A DNA stretch of 63,496 nucleotides from Leptospirillum sp037442005 (lineage in GTDB: Bacteria; Nitrospirota; Leptospirillia; Leptospirillales; Leptospirillaceae): NCBI GenBank assembly GCA_037442005.1, contig JBBIRA010000007.1, forward strand, positions 1 to 63,496. The letters are read 5' to 3'. Numbering within the stretch: position 1 is the stretch's first letter; every line of letters begins with the position of its first letter. Position numbers and translations under genes: made by a program. Below the pieces are notes generated by a model. It did no database searches and was not told the DNA's origin. It saw nothing but the letters and a program-made list of their open reading frames with translations. Of the stretch, positions 19,547 through 29,303 are shown one piece after another.

Positions 19547-20687
19547 GGAACCCTCCGTTATAGAAAATGAACGCCCATGTCAGGGTGAGCTGTTTCTTGT
19601 GAAAGGCGGTGGGAAGGGGAATGTACGGAGAGGCGACCCGGACAATCCTCAGAGCCTCTTCATCAAGAATCGCCGACCCGGAGCTTTGCGAGAGGGAGGC
19701 CGAATCGAGCGTCCCGTCCGCCAGGATTGTGAACGTCACCAGCACCCTCCCGGTAATTCCCCTCGAGGCGGCCGCCTCGGGATATTCGCCGATCGTCTCG
19801 AATCGCTCCTGGATACGCTTGATGTAACTGGAATAGGTTTCATCCTCAAGATTCGCCATAATGCGGTCTGTCGGGTCAGGCTTGTCGGAGTAAGCCGGAG
19901 ACAGGTCATGGGAAAGGTGCAGGTTCTTGGTTAACGGATCACCAAGCGATTCTTCCGACAGAATCTTCTGAAGATCTTTCGGAGAGATCTTTCTCGTGAC
20001 CTTGTTTGACTTTTCAGGCTTTTCGCTCGGAGATTCCGGCTTGTTCTGTGCGGTGCGCACCGGTTGCTTTTCATGCTCTTTGAGCTTTTTGTGGTTCGGG
20101 TGATCGTGTCTTGATGTCTTTTTGACCTGCCGGAGACCCGGTTCATTCCGGGCAAGCGGTGCCTCCGCTTCCGGGGAAGCCGGCGTTGTCCGGGGCTTTT
20201 GGGCGGTCACCTTCGGCGGCATGGGGGTTGTGGACGGGCGCACCACATTCTTTTCATCATGCGCTTTCGGTTTCCCGGACAGGGAATGGCCTTTGGGGAG
20301 GGGTGGTGCGATCGTCCGGTCCGCCTTGGGGACTTTGGAAGGATCGAGAAGATCGACAAAAACCGGTTTTCTTTCTTCCTGAAGCTTCTTCCTCATGGCC
20401 TCCGTCATGGGGGGCTTCTGGGGGGCAATCAGATCTTCCAGCCGGTTCAGAAGGGCGGGGTCCTTGATCATCAGGAGCAACAGGGATCCATGAAGAAGGA
20501 GCGACACCAGGACAAACCACCGGAACGCCCAGCGGACGTCCTCTCCGTCGTCATGATGGACAAGAATCAGTGCCTGCCGGTAGGGAGGCTTGTCAGTCGA
20601 ATCAAATGAAATCGTATACACTCCAGGAAGAGATCGAGAAAGAGCGCAAGAAGGGTCCGGTTGATTTTCCCATCTGCTTGAGTCCAA
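19533..20687 (-). CDS. tonB: TonB-family energy transducer
   Basis: 384 residues. One membrane helix lies at about 58-77, a long Pro/Lys-rich periplasmic linker follows, and the C-terminal TonB domain has YPEAAASRGITGRVLV and SGSAILDEEALRIV. TonB passes proton-motive force to outer-membrane receptors. No exbB/exbD or receptor is nearby, so partners must be elsewhere. The start is uncertain: TTG at 20687 opens the frame without a good ribosome-binding site, and a GTG at 20621 would still keep the membrane helix. Confidence 0.82.
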   Translation of the reverse strand: MDSSRWENQPDPSCALSRSLPGVYTISFDSTDKPPYRQALILVHHDDGEDVRWAFRWFVLVSLLLHGSLLLLMIKDPALLNRLEDLIAPQKPPMTEAMRKKLQEERKPVFVDLLDPSKVPKADRTIAPPLPKGHSLSGKPKAHDEKNVVRPSTTPMPPKVTAQKPRTTPASPEAEAPLARNEPGLRQVKKTSRHDHPNHKKLKEHEKQPVRTAQNKPESPSEKPEKSNKVTRKISPKDLQKILSEESLGDPLTKNLHLSHDLSPAYSDKPDPTDRIMANLEDETYSSYIKRIQERFETIGEYPEAAASRGITGRVLVTFTILADGTLDSASLSQSSGSAILDEEALRIVRVASPYIPLPTAFHKKQLTLTWAFIFYNGGFHVIQ

Positions 20688-20765
20688 ATTGAACGTTGTT
20701 CTTTTGTCCTCTCAATATTCTATTCGAACACCGGATCAAAAGAAACCAAAAGGAATACAGGAGAC

Positions 20766-20777
20766 ATGCACGGTTAG
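20766..20777 (+). other. Three-codon mini-ORF ahead of ksgA
   Basis: A start codon at 20766 sits behind GGAG with ideal-to-short spacing and encodes only Met-His-Gly before a TAG. The ksgA ATG follows four bases after this stop. The same ribosome-binding site is about 19 bases from ksgA, too far for direct use. Either translation restarts from this mini-ORF or ksgA uses a weak site. Confidence 0.4.
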
Positions 20778-20781
20778 AACC

Positions 20782-21729
20782 ATGGAAAAACAGAGACCCT
20801 CTTCCGCCCCCCTTCCCCGGGCCCGGAAACAGCTTGGACAAAACTTTCTGACGGATCCCTCCATTGCAGAAAAGATTGTCCGCTTTCTCGACCCGGCGAT
20901 CGGAGTTGAGACGCCGATCATTGAAGTCGGGCCGGGAAGGGGAATTCTCAGCAAGGCGTTAAAATCGCGGACAAAAGCCCTCATCCTCCTCGAAAAAGAC
21001 CCGAATCTCCAAGTGGCGCTTCAGGAGCTGTTTGCCAATGACCCCCATGTCAGGATCCTCATTACCGATGCCCTCACCTACCCCTTCGGGACAGGAGAGG
21101 ACTATGAAGCTCCCCCGTTTGGGGGAGGGGACTACCGCATCGTATCCAATCTCCCGTACAATGTATCAGTGCCGTTGCTGTTCCGTTTCCTCCAGAGTCC
21201 AAGACCTCCTTCGGAAATGATCCTGATGTTCCAGCGGGAAGTGGCCAGAAGAATGGTGGCCAGCCCCGGGACGGACGATTATGGGCATCTTTCTGTGGCA
21301 ATGGCCCTTCAGGCATCGGTGAAAAAGATCCTTGATCTGAAGCCCGGATCTTTTTTTCCCGCGCCAAAGGTCCATTCCTCTGTTGTCCTGATCAAACCCA
21401 GGCTTAATCTCGACAACGAAGAGAGCTCCCTCATCGAGGCAACTCTGTCTCTCTCCCGGCAACTGTTTTCCTACCGGAGGAGAACGCTTGTGAACGCCAT
21501 CGGCCTTGCCTTTCCCGATCGGGACAGAACGGATCACTCGGACATTGTCCGGTCATCGGGGATTGCCCCGGAAAAACGCGTGGAGAAACTGACCCCCGAA
21601 GAATTCACCCGGATTGCCAAAAACCTCACCCGTTTCATGGCCAAAGGCCAAAGCGGACAGGAGATTCCGGCCCGTCCGGCCCCCCTTTCACACAAGCGGC
21701 GTGATCCTGGCCGCCCGAAACCAGACTAA
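20782..21729 (+). CDS. ksgA: 16S rRNA dimethyladenosine transferase
   Basis: About 315 residues. KsgA/RsmA dimethylates two adjacent adenosines in helix 45 of 16S rRNA, a late 30S maturation check. Motifs seen: RKQLGQNFLTD at the N-terminus, IIEVGPGRGILSKAL (SAM binding) and NLPYNVSVPLLFRF (catalytic). The ATG at 20782 is preferred because upstream codons do not resemble the family and contain no alternative start. It is transcribed divergently from tonB. AT-rich sequence at 20689-20722 probably holds both promoters, but no convincing hexamer pair stands out. Confidence 0.93.
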   Translation: MEKQRPSSAPLPRARKQLGQNFLTDPSIAEKIVRFLDPAIGVETPIIEVGPGRGILSKALKSRTKALILLEKDPNLQVALQELFANDPHVRILITDALTYPFGTGEDYEAPPFGGGDYRIVSNLPYNVSVPLLFRFLQSPRPPSEMILMFQREVARRMVASPGTDDYGHLSVAMALQASVKKILDLKPGSFFPAPKVHSSVVLIKPRLNLDNEESSLIEATLSLSRQLFSYRRRTLVNAIGLAFPDRDRTDHSDIVRSSGIAPEKRVEKLTPEEFTRIAKNLTRFMAKGQSGQEIPARPAPLSHKRRDPGRPKPD

Positions 21730-21744
21730 GGAGCTTTTCTGACT

Positions 21745-23445
21745 GTGAATACTGTTATCAAAGAACACACCCCTCCGGATCCGATTCTTCCCGGTAAGGT
21801 TCGCATCATTCCCCTAGGCGGCATCGGCGAAATCGGAATGAACATGACCGCCTACGAGACATCGGAAGGCATCATCGTGGTCGACTGCGGGGTCCTGTTC
21901 CCCGAAGACAATCTTCTGGGGATCGACCTGATCATTCCCGACTTCACCTACCTGAAAGAGAACCGGAAGAGAGTTCTGGCCCTGTTTCTGACCCATGGCC
22001 ATGAAGACCATATCGGCGCCGTTCCCTACTTTCTCCGCGAGTTTGACGTTCCGATCTTCGGAACCCCACTCACGTTAGGTCTTCTCGAAGGAAAGCTCCG
22101 ACAACACAAGAACATCACCAATGCCCGGCTGATCACCATGAAGCCCCGGGAATCCTGCACCATGGGTCCCTTCTCCATTGAACCTGTCCGGATCACCCAT
22201 TCGATCGCTGACGGAGTTTCCTTTGCCATCAGGACAGAGGCCGGAACCATCCTTCACACCGGAGACTTCAAGGTCGACCTTACCCCGATTGACGGTGAGC
22301 ACTTCGACATCCACCGGTTCTGCGCCCTCGGAGAAGAAGGCATCCTCTGCCTCATGAGCGACAGCACGAATTCCGAAAAACCGGGACTCTCCCTCTCCGA
22401 AGGGCTGGTGACCGAACCCTTGCACCAGCTGATTTCCATGGCAACGGGAAGAGTGATTGTCGCCACCTTCTCCTCAAACATTCACCGGTTGCAGCAGGTG
22501 GCAGACGTCTCGATCCGTCTGGGAAGAAAAATCGCTTTCACCGGAAGGTCCATGGAGGCCAACTACAAAATTGCAACGGAACTCGGATATCTGCATATCC
22601 CTGCCGACAAGGTCATCAGAGTTGATCAGGCGGCGCTCCTGCCGCCGGAAGAGGTCACCGTGATCACCACCGGCAGTCAGGGAGAGCCCATGAGTGCTCT
22701 GTTCCGGATGGCGCTGGGCGATCACAAGCATATCGCCATTGCCCCGAACGACACCATTCTGCTGTCTGCCAGAGTGATCCCGGGCAATGAACGGGCCATC
22801 GGCAACATCATCAACCTCCTTTCCCGCAAAGGCGCCGTTGTCCACTACCAGCGCGTCTCGGAAATCCATGTGTCCGGCCATGCAAGCCAGGAAGACCAGA
22901 AACTGATGATCCGGATGCTGAAGCCCCGTTTTTTCGTCCCCATGCACGGGGAATACCGCATGCTGTCCCGCCACGCCAAAACAGCCATTTCCACCGGCGT
23001 TCCCCCCGAACAGGTCTTTGTCATTGAAAACGGCGATGTTCTGGAACTGGCTCCGGAAGAAGCCACGGTTCTGCCCAAAGTGACAAGCGGGCGCACGTTT
23101 GTCGACGGAAAAGGCGTGGGGGATGTGGAAGAGGTTGTCATTCGCGACCGGCAACGGCTGGGATCCGACGGGATCGTCACCGTCATCGTGGCCCTGTCCC
23201 AACAGACAGGAGACATGGTTATGGGGCCCGAGGTCACCACACGGGGGGTGGTTCTCTCCGACCTGTCGCTTGAACTGACCGCACTGATCAAGGCCCATGT
23301 GGAGTACGTGATCCACTCCACGGAGCCGGAGATCCGGAAAGAATCCTCTGCCCTGAAAACAACGATCCACAACAGTCTGCGGAAATATTTCAAGAAAAGC
23401 TTTGAACGGGATCCGGTGATTATCCCGATCATTCTTGAAATGTAA
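21745..23445 (+). CDS. rnj: Ribonuclease J
   Basis: 566 residues, full length for RNase J, a metallo-beta-lactamase/beta-CASP nuclease with 5'-exonuclease and endonuclease activity in RNA decay and rRNA maturation. The zinc motif THGHEDHIGAVPYF is intact, and later HTGDFKVD, SDSTN and HVSGHA motifs follow. It starts with GTG, with AAGGAG 11 bases upstream, 15 bp after ksgA. Together with rny it implies an RNase Y/J-type decay machinery. Confidence 0.95.
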   Translation: MNTVIKEHTPPDPILPGKVRIIPLGGIGEIGMNMTAYETSEGIIVVDCGVLFPEDNLLGIDLIIPDFTYLKENRKRVLALFLTHGHEDHIGAVPYFLREFDVPIFGTPLTLGLLEGKLRQHKNITNARLITMKPRESCTMGPFSIEPVRITHSIADGVSFAIRTEAGTILHTGDFKVDLTPIDGEHFDIHRFCALGEEGILCLMSDSTNSEKPGLSLSEGLVTEPLHQLISMATGRVIVATFSSNIHRLQQVADVSIRLGRKIAFTGRSMEANYKIATELGYLHIPADKVIRVDQAALLPPEEVTVITTGSQGEPMSALFRMALGDHKHIAIAPNDTILLSARVIPGNERAIGNIINLLSRKGAVVHYQRVSEIHVSGHASQEDQKLMIRMLKPRFFVPMHGEYRMLSRHAKTAISTGVPPEQVFVIENGDVLELAPEEATVLPKVTSGRTFVDGKGVGDVEEVVIRDRQRLGSDGIVTVIVALSQQTGDMVMGPEVTTRGVVLSDLSLELTALIKAHVEYVIHSTEPEIRKESSALKTTIHNSLRKYFKKSFERDPVIIPIILEM

Positions 23446-23519
23446 GACGGGTTAACGACTCATGAATCAGAGGAATCCCCCCGAAACACAGGGGAAAGGC
23501 CGGTCAGGGAGTGGGCGCA

Positions 23520-25760
23520 TTGGGTGATCCGGGAACGAAAAACGCAGTACAGCCGGAAGAAGCGCACCATCAGAAAAGGCTTCTGCGTATCGCCCAGCAG
23601 ATTATCCTGTGGACCCTGACGCTGTTCCTCCTGTTGTCGCTGTTGACATCCCACAGCAATGACCCTTCCCTGCTGGCGATCTCAAGTGTTCACACCGCGC
23701 GCAATGCCATGGGGACCACAGGCGCCAGTCTCGCTGCAATCCTGTTCGAATCCTTGGGAATCGCCGCGTTTTTTGTCCCTGTCCTTTTGGGAAGCATGAC
23801 CCTTTTTCACCGCTCTTCCCGGCCGCTTCCCCCCTGGACCATCCTGGGGTGGATTCTCCTTTCTCTCTCCCTCCCTCCCCTTTTTTCTCTCCTGATTCCT
23901 TTGCGGATCACCCAGCCTTACCTGCCGGGCGGAGAAATCGGTCGCAGGGTCCTCTCTTTTGCCCTGTCAACCTTGAACAGGGACGGATCCATCCTGGTTC
24001 TGACAGGAATACTGGCAACATCGCTTCTCTTCCTTTTGACTCCAGTCCTCACCTTCTTCGCCCGACGGAAAGGGACCTCCCCCTTGGGCTGGCTCAGGGA
24101 AAAGAGGGACCGGATCCGTTCTTTTCTGGTCAGGGACGATGACCCGGTCTATACGGTTGTCGAGCCCCCACCGTCCCCCGTCGTGCTGCTTCCTGAGGAG
24201 CCTCCGGTCCGGCCGGCCGCGGTCGTGGAGCGAAAAGAAAGTCTCCCCTCCCCTCCGACGGCTTCCGTTTCCCCGAAAAAGGAACGGCCGGACAGCGAAA
24301 AGGTGGAGCTCCCCCCCATCTCCCTCCTCGATCCTCCAAACGCCCAGTCGAAGGAAGTCATGCCCCAGGCACAGATCCGGGAAACGGAGAAAAATCTCGG
24401 AGACCTTTTCAGAACTTATGGCGTGCCGGGCAAAATGGTCGGTTCTCAGCCGGGCCCTGTCGTCACCCTGTTCGAATTTCTTCCGGCTCCGGGAACCAAG
24501 GTCAACAGGGTGACCTCCCTGACCAACGAAATCGCCATGGCGCTGAAAGCTCCCCAGGTCAACCTGCATGTCCCCATTCCCGGGAAATCCACCATTGGAC
24601 TCGAGGTGCCCAACCCCGTCCGGCAACTCGTGACCTTCCGGGAGATCCAGGCAAGTCCGAGCTTCCGTTCGATCGGATCCCCGCTGTCTTTAGCCATCGG
24701 GAAAACAATCAATGGCGACCCCTATGCGGCGGACCTTGCCCGGATGCCGCACCTCCTGATCGCCGGAGCCACCGGAACGGGAAAGTCGGTCTGCATGAAT
24801 GTCCTGATTGCCAGCATCCTGATGAGCGCCCGTCCCGAAGATGTCCGGTTCATCATGATCGATCCCAAGAGACTGGAGTTTGCCCCGTATGAAGGGATCC
24901 CCCATCTTCTCGGACATGTGATCACCGATCCCCGGATCGCGGCTTCGAAACTTCGGATCCTGGGCGATGAAATGATCCGTCGATACGAAATCATGAAAAA
25001 TGCGGGCGTCAGGAACATCGGGGAATACCGGAAGGCAACGCCTGAAAAAGACTGGTTTCCCTATATCGTTGTTCTCATCGATGAGCTGGCTGATCTCATG
25101 CTGAGCCTGAAAAAAGATGTCGAGCCCCCCATTATCCGTCTCGCACAGATGGCCAGAGCCGCCGGAATCCACCTGATTATCGCCACGCAGCGTCCCTCAG
25201 TGGCCGTCCTGACGGGGCTGATCAAGGCCAACATCCCGACGAAAATCGCCTTTCAGGTCACAAGCCAGATCGACTCCAGGGTCATTCTGGATCAGGGAGG
25301 GGCGGAAAGCCTCCTGGGAGCCGGAGACATGCTCATGCGGCCTCCCGGAACCGATGCGCTCCGACGTCTCCATGGGGCCTTTATTTCTGAATCGGAGCTC
25401 GGACGGCTCGTCTCTTTCTGGAAAGAGTCTCCCCGGGTGGCCACTGGAACAGGAAGCGGACTTGGCGATATCATGGAAAGGTTGAGTCTCTCCGAAGTCC
25501 CCGGGACCTCTTCCTTTTCTTCTCCGGGCGACGATGACGCCGAAGAGGAAAATGACGGTCTCTATGAAGAGGCTGTCTCGATTGTAAGGCGTCAGGGAAA
25601 GGCTTCGACGAGTCTTATCCAGCGCCATCTCCGGATCGGCTATAACCGGGCCGCCCGCATCATCGAACGCATGGAGTCTGAAGGCCTCATCGGAAAACAG
25701 GACGGAAGCAAACCACGACAGCTCTTAAACAGAAACGGAAGCAATGAACAGGACTCCTAG
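23520..25760 (+). CDS. ftsK: DNA translocase FtsK/SpoIIIE
   Basis: About 746 residues. An N-terminal domain has four membrane helices (roughly 25-165) and is followed by a Pro-rich linker. The RecA-like motor has Walker A GATGTGKSV and a VVLIDELADLM Walker B. The C-terminal gamma winged helix (about 680-735) would read KOPS. FtsK pumps DNA at the septum for chromosome dimer resolution. I prefer TTG at 23520, which has GGGAG eight bases upstream, over GTG at 23511. Confidence 0.93.
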   Translation: MGDPGTKNAVQPEEAHHQKRLLRIAQQIILWTLTLFLLLSLLTSHSNDPSLLAISSVHTARNAMGTTGASLAAILFESLGIAAFFVPVLLGSMTLFHRSSRPLPPWTILGWILLSLSLPPLFSLLIPLRITQPYLPGGEIGRRVLSFALSTLNRDGSILVLTGILATSLLFLLTPVLTFFARRKGTSPLGWLREKRDRIRSFLVRDDDPVYTVVEPPPSPVVLLPEEPPVRPAAVVERKESLPSPPTASVSPKKERPDSEKVELPPISLLDPPNAQSKEVMPQAQIRETEKNLGDLFRTYGVPGKMVGSQPGPVVTLFEFLPAPGTKVNRVTSLTNEIAMALKAPQVNLHVPIPGKSTIGLEVPNPVRQLVTFREIQASPSFRSIGSPLSLAIGKTINGDPYAADLARMPHLLIAGATGTGKSVCMNVLIASILMSARPEDVRFIMIDPKRLEFAPYEGIPHLLGHVITDPRIAASKLRILGDEMIRRYEIMKNAGVRNIGEYRKATPEKDWFPYIVVLIDELADLMLSLKKDVEPPIIRLAQMARAAGIHLIIATQRPSVAVLTGLIKANIPTKIAFQVTSQIDSRVILDQGGAESLLGAGDMLMRPPGTDALRRLHGAFISESELGRLVSFWKESPRVATGTGSGLGDIMERLSLSEVPGTSSFSSPGDDDAEEENDGLYEEAVSIVRRQGKASTSLIQRHLRIGYNRAARIIERMESEGLIGKQDGSKPRQLLNRNGSNEQDS

Positions 25761-26460
25761 CCCCCCTATCGCCCCAACGCGTCGATCTTTTCCCCGGTCC
25801 GGAGTCCTTTTTTTGGTCCTGGCCCTTCTCATTGCCTCTCCCGCAGGGGTGCGCGCCCAGGACACCCTGACCCCCGCGGAGGAGCTCGACAAACTGTCCG
25901 CTTCCGTCAAAAGCCATCCGGGGTTCACGGCAGATTTCACACAGACCCTTTCCCCGCCCAACAGCGCCGAGATTCATTCCACCGGCAATCTGGTCTTTGC
26001 CCGGGGCGGAAAGATGATCCTCCACTACGCCGATCCTCCGGGACAGGTGCTGTTGCTGTTGGGAAACCGGATGTCCTTTTATGTCCCCCAGAACGGCCAG
26101 CTTTTAAAGAAAACGCTCAAAAGCCGGACCATCCCGGAGACGCCCGCCCTTCTTCTTGAAAAGATCGGTCAGCTGGACCGTTATTTTTATATCCGTCCGG
26201 AATCGGCAACCCACCACCTGAAGGGAGCGACCATTTCCCTGGTTCCCAAGGATGCCGACAGACATCTGGCCCTGGCCCGCATCACCATTGACCGGAAAAC
26301 ATGGCTTCCCAGGACTATCGTCTTCATGGAAGTGAACGGGGTCATGTTGTCCATTCACCTGACGCATCTCCGGCAAACCGCATCCATTGCGGAAAAAGAC
26401 TTCACCCTGGTGGTCCCGCCGGGAACAACCGTTGCCCAAAGCCCCGGAGGGTCCGACTGA
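25744..26460 (+). CDS. lolA: Outer-membrane lipoprotein carrier LolA-like
   Basis: 238 residues. The signal peptide ends near AGVRAQ (about 39). The mature part has the LolA layout: an N-terminal FTADFTQTL strand, SAEIHSTGNLVFARGGKMILHY split over two strands, and the PETPALLLE region. LolA shuttles lipoproteins across the periplasm. The start overlaps the ftsK end by 17 bp, as often seen for ftsK-lolA pairs. Its stop overlaps the uvrA start. Confidence 0.85.
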   Translation: MNRTPSPPIAPTRRSFPRSGVLFLVLALLIASPAGVRAQDTLTPAEELDKLSASVKSHPGFTADFTQTLSPPNSAEIHSTGNLVFARGGKMILHYADPPGQVLLLLGNRMSFYVPQNGQLLKKTLKSRTIPETPALLLEKIGQLDRYFYIRPESATHHLKGATISLVPKDADRHLALARITIDRKTWLPRTIVFMEVNGVMLSIHLTHLRQTASIAEKDFTLVVPPGTTVAQSPGGSD

Positions 26461-29303
26461 TGTCCCGAGGGAAATCTTCCCTGGTGGCGGACCGATCCTC
26501 CCAGACCCCGACAGCCATGGATACCATCGTAATCAAGGGAGCCAGGCAGCATAACCTAAAAAATCTCGACCTCGCCCTTCCCCGCAACAAGCTGGTCGTC
26601 ATTACAGGGCTGTCCGGATCCGGCAAGAGTTCTCTGGCCTTTGACACGCTGTACGCCGAAGGTCAGCGCCGTTATGTCGAGTCCCTGTCCGCCTATGCCC
26701 GGCAGTTCCTGGAAATGATGGACAAACCGGATGTCGACAGCATTGACGGTCTTTCCCCCGCCATCGCCATCGACCAGAAAGTGACCACCAAAAACCCCCG
26801 GTCCACCGTCGGAACGGTGACAGAAATCCATGACTACCTGAGACTTCTGTTTGCCCGGGTCGGCCATCCCCACTGCCCTTCCTGCGGACAACCCGTGAGC
26901 CCCCAGACCGTCACCCAGATGGTCAACCAGCTGATGGCCGGCCCCGAGGGCGAAAAGCTTCTTGTTCTGGCTCCGACGGTATCCGACCGGAAAGGGGAGT
27001 ACCGGAAAGAGATCGCCAGGATCCTGAAGGAAGGGTTTACCCGGATCCGTCTCGACGGCACGGTCCTGCCCATCGAGGAAATCACGGAGATAGACCGGAA
27101 GAAATCCCACCGGATTGAAATCGTGATCGACCGGATCTCCTTAAGAGAAGGTGTCCGGCAACGGTTGGCGGAAAGCATCGAAACAGGTCTGACTCATGGC
27201 GGAGGCATGGTCATCATCCATCGCCCCGACCTGAACACCGATGTCGTCCTCTCCGAGCGACAGGCCTGTACGACCTGCAATATCAGCCTCCCGGAAATCA
27301 CCCCCCGTCTTTTTTCCTTCAATTCGCCCTATGGAGCCTGCGCCAAATGTTCGGGATTAGGCGTCCTTCTGGAAGTCGACCCCAACCTTCTGGTGCCCTA
27401 CCCGGACCTTTCCATTGCGGAAACGGCCATCAGGATCATGGAGCACCGGGCCTTTTCGGAGCTCAAATCCCGGCTGATGAAATTTCTGGATCTGGCCGGT
27501 ATTTCCCGTTTCACTCCTTTCTCCAAGCTTCCGCCGGAACAGGTCGCCATGATCCTTCACGGAACCTCCCCGGAAAAAGGATCTCCGGCCAACGTCCGGT
27601 TTGCCGGCCTTGTCGGGTTCCTCCAGGATCTCTATCAGCGGGGATCGCTCTCGATCTGGGCGAAGTCCGAACTGGAAGGGGTCATGTCGGAAAAAGACTG
27701 TGATGGCTGCAAGGGGGCGAGACTGAACCCGGAAGCCCTGGCGATCAAGGTCGGAGGCCTGTCCATCCGGGACTTTTCCGACATGACGATCCATCAAGCT
27801 TCCCGGTATATTGACCAGATGCAGCTGTCGGAGAAAGAGACCACCATCTCCGAGCGTATCCTGAAGGAGATCCGGTCCCGGTTGAACTTTCTCCGGGAGG
27901 TCGGCCTCGAATACCTGACTCTCTCCCGAAGCGCCGGGACCCTGTCCGGAGGAGAGTCCCAGCGGATCCGGCTCGCCACCCAGATCGGTTCCGGGTTGAC
28001 CGGCGTTCTCTATATACTCGATGAACCCTCTATCGGCCTCCATCCCCGGGATAACCAGAAGCTTTTAAAAACGCTTCTCCATCTCCGGGATATCGGCAAT
28101 ACCGTCATCGTTGTCGAACATGATGAAGAAACCATCCTGCTTGCGGATGATGTCGTCGACATGGGGCCTGGCGCCGGAAGGATGGGCGGGGAGATTCTCT
28201 CGCACGGCACGCCGGAGGAGATCAAAAACGATCCGAAGAGCCTCACCGGAGACTATCTTTCCGGGAGAAAGAGAATCTACCGGAAGCCGACCGGCAAAAA
28301 ACCTTCCGACTGGCTATCCGTTCTGGGTGCCACTGAACACAACCTCCAGGGGATCGACGTCCATTTCCCTTTGGGGATGATGACCGTTGTCACCGGTGTC
28401 TCGGGGTCGGGGAAAAGCACCCTGGTCATCGACATCCTCTACAAACGGCTCGCCAAGGTCTTCTCCCAGTCCCGGGAAAAGCCCGGACGCTGCAAAGAGC
28501 TCCGGGGAGTCGACAAAATCGACAAGGTTGTCAACATCGACCAGAGCCCCATCGGGAGAACCCCCCGCTCCAATCCCGCCACCTACACAGGTGTGTTCAC
28601 CCCCATCCGGGATCTCTTCGCCCAGGTTCCCGAATCGCGGGCCAGGGGGTATGAGCAGGGACGGTTCAGCTTTAACGTCAAAGGTGGGAGGTGCGAGGCC
28701 TGTCAGGGCGATGGTGTCCTCAAGATTGAGATGCACTTTCTTCCCGATGTCTATGTCACCTGTGACCAGTGCAACGGACTTCGCTATAACCGCGAAACGC
28801 TTGAAATCCAGTATCGCGGGAAAAACATTTCCGAGATCCTCTCGATGACCGTTGAGGAAGCGCTCGAGTTTTTTTCGCCGGTGCCTGCGATCCGCTCCAA
28901 GCTCATCACCCTCCGGGATGTCGGACTCGATTACATCCATTTGGGACAGGCCGCCACGACCCTTTCGGGAGGAGAAGCCCAGCGGATCAAACTGGCCAAG
29001 GAACTTTCCCGGCGGTCAACGGGAAAAACCCTTTATATCCTCGACGAACCGACCACGGGGCTTCACTTTGCCGATATCCAGAAGCTTTTGGACACGCTGC
29101 ACACCTTAGTCGAGCAGGGCAACACGGTGATCATCATCGAACATAATATCGATGTCATCGCCGGTGCCGACCATCTGATCGACCTCGGTCCCGAGGGGGG
29201 GGACCGGGGCGGACAACTTGTTGTGACGGGAACCCCCGAAGAGGTCAGGAACCATCAGCCCTCCCACACCGGAGAAGCGCTCCGGCGAAGGTCGCATCCA
29301 TGA
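26460..29303 (+). CDS. uvrA: Excinuclease ABC subunit A
   Basis: About 947 residues, full length. UvrA is the damage-recognition ATPase of nucleotide excision repair. Two ABC cassettes are clear, with Walker A GLSGSGKSS near residue 45 and GVSGSGKST in the second half, and two signature LSGGE motifs. Zinc-finger cysteines CPSCG, CTTC/CAKC, CEAC and CDQC are present. ATG at 26460 has GGAGGG eight bases upstream and overlaps the lolA stop (TGATG). A longer frame to 26301 only reads through lolA. Confidence 0.96.
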   Translation: MSRGKSSLVADRSSQTPTAMDTIVIKGARQHNLKNLDLALPRNKLVVITGLSGSGKSSLAFDTLYAEGQRRYVESLSAYARQFLEMMDKPDVDSIDGLSPAIAIDQKVTTKNPRSTVGTVTEIHDYLRLLFARVGHPHCPSCGQPVSPQTVTQMVNQLMAGPEGEKLLVLAPTVSDRKGEYRKEIARILKEGFTRIRLDGTVLPIEEITEIDRKKSHRIEIVIDRISLREGVRQRLAESIETGLTHGGGMVIIHRPDLNTDVVLSERQACTTCNISLPEITPRLFSFNSPYGACAKCSGLGVLLEVDPNLLVPYPDLSIAETAIRIMEHRAFSELKSRLMKFLDLAGISRFTPFSKLPPEQVAMILHGTSPEKGSPANVRFAGLVGFLQDLYQRGSLSIWAKSELEGVMSEKDCDGCKGARLNPEALAIKVGGLSIRDFSDMTIHQASRYIDQMQLSEKETTISERILKEIRSRLNFLREVGLEYLTLSRSAGTLSGGESQRIRLATQIGSGLTGVLYILDEPSIGLHPRDNQKLLKTLLHLRDIGNTVIVVEHDEETILLADDVVDMGPGAGRMGGEILSHGTPEEIKNDPKSLTGDYLSGRKRIYRKPTGKKPSDWLSVLGATEHNLQGIDVHFPLGMMTVVTGVSGSGKSTLVIDILYKRLAKVFSQSREKPGRCKELRGVDKIDKVVNIDQSPIGRTPRSNPATYTGVFTPIRDLFAQVPESRARGYEQGRFSFNVKGGRCEACQGDGVLKIEMHFLPDVYVTCDQCNGLRYNRETLEIQYRGKNISEILSMTVEEALEFFSPVPAIRSKLITLRDVGLDYIHLGQAATTLSGGEAQRIKLAKELSRRSTGKTLYILDEPTTGLHFADIQKLLDTLHTLVEQGNTVIIIEHNIDVIAGADHLIDLGPEGGDRGGQLVVTGTPEEVRNHQPSHTGEALRRRSHP

